Shown: positions 59,884 through 64,000 of the stretch, one piece after another
How the letters are laid out: each line of letters begins with the position of its first letter
Numbering within the stretch: the first letter of the stretch is position 1
Source of the DNA: Streptomyces sp. SID13726
GTDB lineage: Bacteria > Actinomycetota > Actinomycetes > Streptomycetales > Streptomycetaceae
Assembly: GCF_010548375.1 (NCBI RefSeq)
Contig: NZ_JAAGLY010000006.1
Location: 124,001 to 188,000, forward strand
DNA length: 64,000 nt
Direction: 5' to 3'
Position numbers and translations under genes: made by a program
The notes under the pieces: generated by a model
What the model was told of the DNA's origin: nothing
Databases searched by the model: none
What the model saw: only the letters and a program-made list of their open reading frames with translations

Positions 59884-60780
59884 ATGAGCATCAGCCATGC
59901 CCCGCCCCCACCCGGCCTCCCTGGGCCGGATATTTCCGATACGCCCACTGCTGAAGCCACCCCCAGAGACACCCCTCTCGACCTCGTCCCCCTCGTCCCC
60001 GCCTCCTCCCGCCGCAATCGGATCCCCCGTTGGCTACGACGCGCCACCGGCCCGCTCCTCCTGCTGGCGCTCTGGCAACTCCTCAGCAGCACCGGCACGT
60101 TGAAAGCCGACGTGCTCGCCTCTCCCGGCCGGATCGCCCAGGTCGCCGGTGATCTGATCGCCGACGGCTCCCTGGCCTCCGCCATGACGACCTCGCTCCA
60201 GCGGGTCGCGGGCGGGCTGCTCCTCGGCACCCTCATCGGCACCGGACTCGCCCTGGTGTCAGGGCTGTTCCGGATCGGCGAGGACATCGTGGACGCGCCG
60301 GTTCAGATGCTGCGGACCGTGCCGTTCGTGGGGCTGATCCCGCTCTTCATCATCTGGTTCGGCATCGGCGAGGCACCCAAGGTCGCCATCATCACGCTGG
60401 GTGTGACGTTCCCGCTCTATCTCAACGTATACGCCGGTATCCGGGGCGTGGACTCCCAGCTGATCGAGGCCGGGGAGTCCCTGGGGCTCTCGCGCTGGGG
60501 GCTCGTACGGCATGTGATCCTGCCGGGCGCGCTGCCCGGTGCCATGACCGGACTGCGCTACTCCCTCGGCATCGCCTGGCTCGCGCTCGTCTTCGCCGAG
60601 CAGGTCAACGCGGACTCCGGGATCGGGTTCCTGATGGTGCAGGCGCGGGATTTCCTGCGCACCGACGTCATCGTGGTCTGCCTGATCGTCTACGCCTTCC
60701 TCGGCCTGCTGGCCGACTTCATCGTCCGCTCCCTCGAAAGGCTGCTGCTGCAATGGCGACCGACGTTCACCGGGCGGTGA
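59884..60780 (+). CDS. ssuC: Aliphatic sulfonate-type ABC transporter permease
   Basis: This 298-residue BPD_transp_1 permease has about six membrane helices. The family sequence LLALWQLLSSTGTLKADVLASP lies near the N-terminus, with TVPFVGLIPLFIIWFGIGEAP and the EAA loop EAGESLGLSRWGLVRHVILPGALPG. The ATG at 59884 has GGAG six bases upstream. Its last 28 bases overlap the ATPase gene. Sulfonate, taurine and nitrate permeases are close relatives. The Cys leader and flavin enzyme favour an organosulfur substrate. Confidence 0.88.
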   Translation: MSISHAPPPPGLPGPDISDTPTAEATPRDTPLDLVPLVPASSRRNRIPRWLRRATGPLLLLALWQLLSSTGTLKADVLASPGRIAQVAGDLIADGSLASAMTTSLQRVAGGLLLGTLIGTGLALVSGLFRIGEDIVDAPVQMLRTVPFVGLIPLFIIWFGIGEAPKVAIITLGVTFPLYLNVYAGIRGVDSQLIEAGESLGLSRWGLVRHVILPGALPGAMTGLRYSLGIAWLALVFAEQVNADSGIGFLMVQARDFLRTDVIVVCLIVYAFLGLLADFIVRSLERLLLQWRPTFTGR

Positions 60781-61610
60781 GCCCTCAGGTGTCCGAGGCA
60801 TTCGGGTCCGGGACCGGGTCCACGGCTGGGTCCACGACCGGGTCCAGCACCGGCTCCGGGTCCGCGCCCGACCTCAAGGCCAAGGACCAGGCGCCCCACC
60901 CCGCCCACGCCGTCCACGTCCAGGGCCTCACCCGCACCTTCGACGGCCGTGCCGTCATCGACGACCTCCAACTCGACGTGCGCCCGGGCGAGTTCGTCGC
61001 CCTCCTCGGCCGCAGCGGCTGCGGAAAGTCCACCCTGCTGCGCATCCTCGCCGGTCTCGACCGGGACATCGAGGGCACCGTCCTGGTCCCGCGCCGCAAA
61101 GCCGTCGCCTTCCAGGCGCCCCGGCTCATGCCGTGGAAGAAGGTGTGGCGCAACGTCCTGCTCGGCCTGCCCGGCAAGCCCGCGCGCGCCGTCGCCGACC
61201 AGGCCCTGGAGGAGGTCGGCCTGAGCCACCGTACGGACGCCTGGCCCAAGACGCTCTCCGGAGGCGAGGCCCAACGCGCCTCTCTCGCCCGAGCGTTGGT
61301 CCGCGAACCCGATCTCCTCCTGCTGGACGAGCCGTTCGGGGCGCTGGACGCGCTCACCCGGATCAAGGCCCAGCGTCTGGTGGGTGAGCTGTGGCAGCGG
61401 CGGGGTTGCGCGGTGCTGCTGGTGACGCACGACGTCGAGGAGGCCGTTCTCCTCGCCGACCGTGTCCTCGTGATGGACGAGGGCGTCATCGCGCACAAGC
61501 AGGAGATCGACCTCGACCGGCCGCGGGACATCGCCGATCCCCGGTTCGCGGAGATCCGGGCCCGGCTCCTGGAACGCCTCGGCGTCGACACCGCCGCCGA
61601 AGCCGCCTGA
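60753..61610 (+). CDS. ssuB: Aliphatic sulfonate-type ABC transporter ATP-binding protein
   Basis: This 285-residue ATPase has Walker A GRSGCGKST, a Q-loop in AVAFQAPRLMPW typical of the SsuB/TauB/NrtD group, signature LSGGEAQR, Walker B LLLLDEPFGALD and switch LLVTHDVEEAV. The first 50 residues form an atypical low-complexity extension of Gly/Ser/Thr tetrads encoded by a 12-base tandem repeat. The ATG overlaps the permease gene. A later internal start is not obvious. Confidence 0.88.
   Translation: MATDVHRAVSPQVSEAFGSGTGSTAGSTTGSSTGSGSAPDLKAKDQAPHPAHAVHVQGLTRTFDGRAVIDDLQLDVRPGEFVALLGRSGCGKSTLLRILAGLDRDIEGTVLVPRRKAVAFQAPRLMPWKKVWRNVLLGLPGKPARAVADQALEEVGLSHRTDAWPKTLSGGEAQRASLARALVREPDLLLLDEPFGALDALTRIKAQRLVGELWQRRGCAVLLVTHDVEEAVLLADRVLVMDEGVIAHKQEIDLDRPRDIADPRFAEIRARLLERLGVDTAAEAA
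60804..60863. repeat. 12-base tandem repeat, five copies, inside ssuB
   Basis: Five 12-base units close to GGGTCCACGACC run from 60804 to 60863. They encode the Gly-Ser-Thr tetrads of the SsuB N-terminal extension in frame. Copy number change would alter the linker length without a frameshift. Confidence 0.8.
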
Positions 61611-61652
61611 ACTCCCCCACCCACACACCGAGTTCCACAGAACGGACCCACC

Positions 61653-62675
61653 ATGCGACGTCGCCTCGCCCCCGCCGCACTCCTCCTCCCCCTCGCCCTC
61701 CTGCTGACCGCCTGCGGCGGGAACGCCTCCGCCGGAACGGGCACCGACACCGACGGCAAGGGCTCGCTCACGCTCAACGTCGGTGACCAGAAGGGTGGTT
61801 CGGAGGCCATCCTGCGTGCCGCCGGGGAGCTGAAAGACCTCGACTACAAGATCAAGTGGTCGACGTTCACCTCCGGTCCGCCGCTTCTGGAGGCCGTCAA
61901 CGCCAAGGCCGTCGACATCGGCGGTGTCGGCAACACCCCGCCGGTCTTCGCGGCCGGCGCCGACTCGAAGGTCACGGTCGTGGCGGCCTGGCACGGCACG
62001 TCCAAGGGTGACGCCGTCCTCGTACCGAACGATTCGAAGCTGACCGATCCGGCGCAGCTGAAGGGCAAGTCCGTTGCCGTGGCTCAGGGTTCCTCCGCCC
62101 ACTACCAACTGGTCGCCTCCCTCAAGGAGGCCGGGCTGAGCCTGTCCGACATCAAGGTCAAGTATCTCCAACCGGCCGACGCCCTCGCCGCGTTCACCTC
62201 CGGCAAGGTCGACGCGTGGGCGGTGTGGGACCCGTACACCTCGCAGATCCTCCAGGCGAAGCAGGGGCGGGTGCTCACCACCGGCGAGGGGATCACCAAC
62301 GGGCTGACCTTCCAGGTGGCGGCGCCGAGCGCGCTGAAGGACCCGAAGAAGGTCGCCGCGATCAAGGACTACCTGGAGCGGTTGCGGCGCGCCTACCAGT
62401 GGGTCTACTCGCACGAGCCGGAGTGGGCGAAGGTCTGGGCGAAGGAGACGGGGCTGCCCGAGGACGTGGCGCTGGCGGCGGTGAAGCGGACGTACACCAC
62501 CCGGGTCGCGGTCGCCGTGGACCGGCAGCTCATCGCCTCGGAGCAGGAGATCGCCGACACGTTCACCGCGCTGAAGCTGATCCCGCGGAAGGTGGACTTC
62601 GGGAACTTCGTGGACACACGGTTCAACGGCACCCTCCCCGCATCGACCTCCGCACCCCGCCCCTCCGAGGACTGA
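61653..62675 (+). CDS. ssuA: Aliphatic sulfonate-type ABC transporter substrate-binding lipoprotein
   Basis: This 340-residue lipoprotein has signal APAALLLPLALLLTAC with the lipobox LTAC at about residues 18-21. The SsuA/TauA/NrtA-type binding fold shows KWSTFTSGPPLLEAVNAKAVDIGGVGNTPP, GKSVAVAQGSSAHYQL, DAWAVWDPYTS and IADTFTALKLIPR. The ribosome site is weak. It completes the importer with ssuB and ssuC. The symbol is by family, and the precise organosulfur ligand is not known. Confidence 0.88.
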   Translation: MRRRLAPAALLLPLALLLTACGGNASAGTGTDTDGKGSLTLNVGDQKGGSEAILRAAGELKDLDYKIKWSTFTSGPPLLEAVNAKAVDIGGVGNTPPVFAAGADSKVTVVAAWHGTSKGDAVLVPNDSKLTDPAQLKGKSVAVAQGSSAHYQLVASLKEAGLSLSDIKVKYLQPADALAAFTSGKVDAWAVWDPYTSQILQAKQGRVLTTGEGITNGLTFQVAAPSALKDPKKVAAIKDYLERLRRAYQWVYSHEPEWAKVWAKETGLPEDVALAAVKRTYTTRVAVAVDRQLIASEQEIADTFTALKLIPRKVDFGNFVDTRFNGTLPASTSAPRPSED

Positions 62676-62714
62676 CCGGGGAAGATCCTCGGCCTCGCCA
62701 CGGTTAGTAGAAGC

Positions 62715-63791
62715 GTGAACAACATGCGCGAGGTCGAGGTAGTCGTCATAGGCGCTGGTCAGGCGGGTCTCTCCAGCGCCTATCACCTGCGCCGCACCGG
62801 TTTCGAGCCGGAGCGCGACTTCGTGGTCCTCGATCACTCCCCCGCGCCCGGCGGCGCCTGGCAGTACCGGTGGCCGTCGCTGACGTACGGCAAGGTCCAC
62901 GGGATGCACGCGCTGCCGGGGATGGAGCTCGAGGGCGCTGATCCGGAGCGGCCGTCGTCGCAGGTGATCGCCGAGTACTTCACGGCGTACGAGCGGACCT
63001 TCGACCTTCGGGTACGACGCCCTGTCGACGTCCGTGCCGTGCGGGAGGGCGTCGACGGGAGGCTGTTGGTCGAGACCTCGGACGGCATCTGGTCGACGCG
63101 GGCGCTGATCAACGCGACCGGCACCTGGGACCGGCCGTTCGTGCCGCGCTATCCGGGCCAGGAGACCTTCCGGGGACGGCAGTTGCACACCGCTCAGTAC
63201 CCGGGGCCCGAGGCGTTCGCCGGGCTGCGGGTCGTCGTGGTGGGCGGGGGCGCGTCCGGCACCCAGCACCTGATGGAACTCGCCCCCTACGCGGCCGCGA
63301 CCACCTGGGTGACCCGGAGCGAACCCGTGTTCCGCGAGGGGCCGTTCACCGAGGACGTCGGCCGGGAGGCGGTGGCCCTCGTCGAGGAGCGGGTGCGGCA
63401 GGGGCTGCCACCGAAGAGCGTAGTGTCGGTGACCGGGCTGCCCCTCAACGACGCGGTCCGGCAGGCGATCGCCGACGGCGTCCTGGACCGGCGGCCCATG
63501 TTCGACCGCATCACGCCCGAGGGCGTGGAGTGGGAGGACGGGCGGCGCGTGGACGCCGACGTCATCCTGTGGGCCACCGGCTTCCGGGCCGTCATCGACC
63601 ATCTGGCGCCGCTGAAGCTGCGCGAGCCGGGTGGCGGCATCCGCGTCGAGGGCACCCGCGCGGTCGCCGACCCGCGGATCCACCTCGTCGGCTACGGCCC
63701 GTCGGCGAGCACGATCGGCGCCAACCGGGCCGGCCGTGCGGCCGTACGGGACGTCAGGCGGCTGCTGGCGGCGGAGCCCGTCGCCGCCTGA
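62715..63791 (+). CDS. FAD/NAD(P)-binding oxidoreductase, flavin monooxygenase-like
   Basis: This 358-residue flavoprotein has an FAD Rossmann motif VVVIGAGQAGLSSAYHL at about residues 9-25. The second dinucleotide motif VVVVGGGASGTQHL lies near 175, with DVILWATGF near 280. The layout matches FMO/CzcO-like monooxygenases. Next to ssu genes it may oxidise an organosulfur compound. The GTG at 62715 lacks a good ribosome site, and TTAGTAG lies 5-11 bases upstream, so a leaderless transcript is possible. An ATG three codons in is the alternative. Confidence 0.85.
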   Translation: MNNMREVEVVVIGAGQAGLSSAYHLRRTGFEPERDFVVLDHSPAPGGAWQYRWPSLTYGKVHGMHALPGMELEGADPERPSSQVIAEYFTAYERTFDLRVRRPVDVRAVREGVDGRLLVETSDGIWSTRALINATGTWDRPFVPRYPGQETFRGRQLHTAQYPGPEAFAGLRVVVVGGGASGTQHLMELAPYAAATTWVTRSEPVFREGPFTEDVGREAVALVEERVRQGLPPKSVVSVTGLPLNDAVRQAIADGVLDRRPMFDRITPEGVEWEDGRRVDADVILWATGFRAVIDHLAPLKLREPGGGIRVEGTRAVADPRIHLVGYGPSASTIGANRAGRAAVRDVRRLLAAEPVAA

Positions 63792-63814
63792 AGCCGTCTG
63801 ACGTCCCGTCAAGT

Positions 63815-64000
63815 TCAGCTGGCCGCGGCCTTCTTCTTCTGGTTCTTGTTGAACTCGGCCACGTTGCGCCGGTGTTCCTCGTAGTTGTTGGTGAAGCGGG
63901 TGTCGCCCGGCTTCACCGTCACGAAGTACAGCCAGTCGCCCGCGGTCGGGGTGATCGCGGCGCGCATCGCGTCCTCGCCCGGGTTGTCGATCGGGGTCGG
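63815..64000 (-). CDS. mltG: Endolytic transglycosylase MltG, C-terminal fragment (cut by window end)
   Basis: The last 61 codons of a minus-strand gene read PTPIDNPGEDAMRAAITPTA, GDWLYFVTVKPGDTRF and then YEEHRRNVAEFNKNQKKK to the stop. This is the conserved C-terminus of MltG/YceG, which cleaves nascent peptidoglycan strands. The start and the membrane anchor lie beyond 64000. Confidence 0.85.
   Translation of the reverse strand, partial: PTPIDNPGEDAMRAAITPTAGDWLYFVTVKPGDTRFTNNYEEHRRNVAEFNKNQKKKAAAS

Overview
The window is a high-GC actinobacterial chromosome segment, almost certainly Streptomyces or a very close relative. The evidence is the very high G+C with G/C-rich third codon positions, many GTG starts, translationally coupled ATGA/GTGA gene overlaps, Tat and lipoprotein exporters, DUF5753-type XRE and Methyltransf_19 genes, and NB-ARC/TPR proteins. 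I see no rRNA, tRNA, CRISPR array, insertion sequence, prophage or origin.

Layout. (1) 1-4.4 kb: a secreted DUF3152 putative metalloprotease and a large secreted subtilisin-like protease, closed by a strong bidirectional terminator. (2) 4.4-16 kb: an acid-sugar catabolic locus. On the minus strand lie a binding protein, two permeases and two ATPases of the Opp/Dpp type, then an aldo/keto reductase, an HpcH/HpaI aldolase and a cytoplasmic sialidase-like BNR protein. On the plus strand lie a DUF1537 four-carbon acid sugar kinase, a PdxA2-like dehydrogenase and a DeoR regulator. The shared promoter region carries tandem repeats and a long inverted repeat. (3) 16-21 kb: a methyltransferase, an XRE regulator and two divergent MFS transporters. 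(4) 21-25 kb: an M20 amidohydrolase, a LysE-type exporter remnant, a diaminopropionate ammonia-lyase and its divergent LysR regulator. (5) 25-28.4 kb: two tandem SDR paralogues, one lacking the catalytic tyrosine, a decayed third SDR and a divergent TetR regulator. (6) 28.7-36 kb: a complete mycofactocin locus, mftR / mftFEDCBA / mftG, including the 42-residue precursor MftA. (7) 36-49.9 kb: an arabinose/arabinan system with araD-araA-araB, an ABC importer, a LacI regulator with two matching operators, and secreted GH54 and GH51 arabinofuranosidases. (8) 49.9-59.1 kb: an NLR-like signalling island with a DUF4062-NACHT-TPR protein, a small membrane protein, a glycosyl/glycerophosphotransferase-like protein, and an NB-ARC-TPR protein divergent from a small putative membrane-active effector. 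(9) 59.1-64 kb: a YjbQ-family protein, a 27-residue Cys-ended leader peptide, a sulfonate-type ABC importer, a flavin oxidoreductase and the 3' end of mltG.

The strongest candidate for an under-described system is in region 8. The NB-ARC protein and the divergently encoded small protein share a short NSI(S/T)G...G.V motif, at the N-terminus of one and the C-terminus of the other. This is the layout expected of amyloid-signalling receptor/effector pairs. The linkage to the DUF4062-NACHT-TPR protein and the transferase-like protein adds possible further components.

All calls come from reading the sequence. Family names rest on motifs I can see, and no database search was run.
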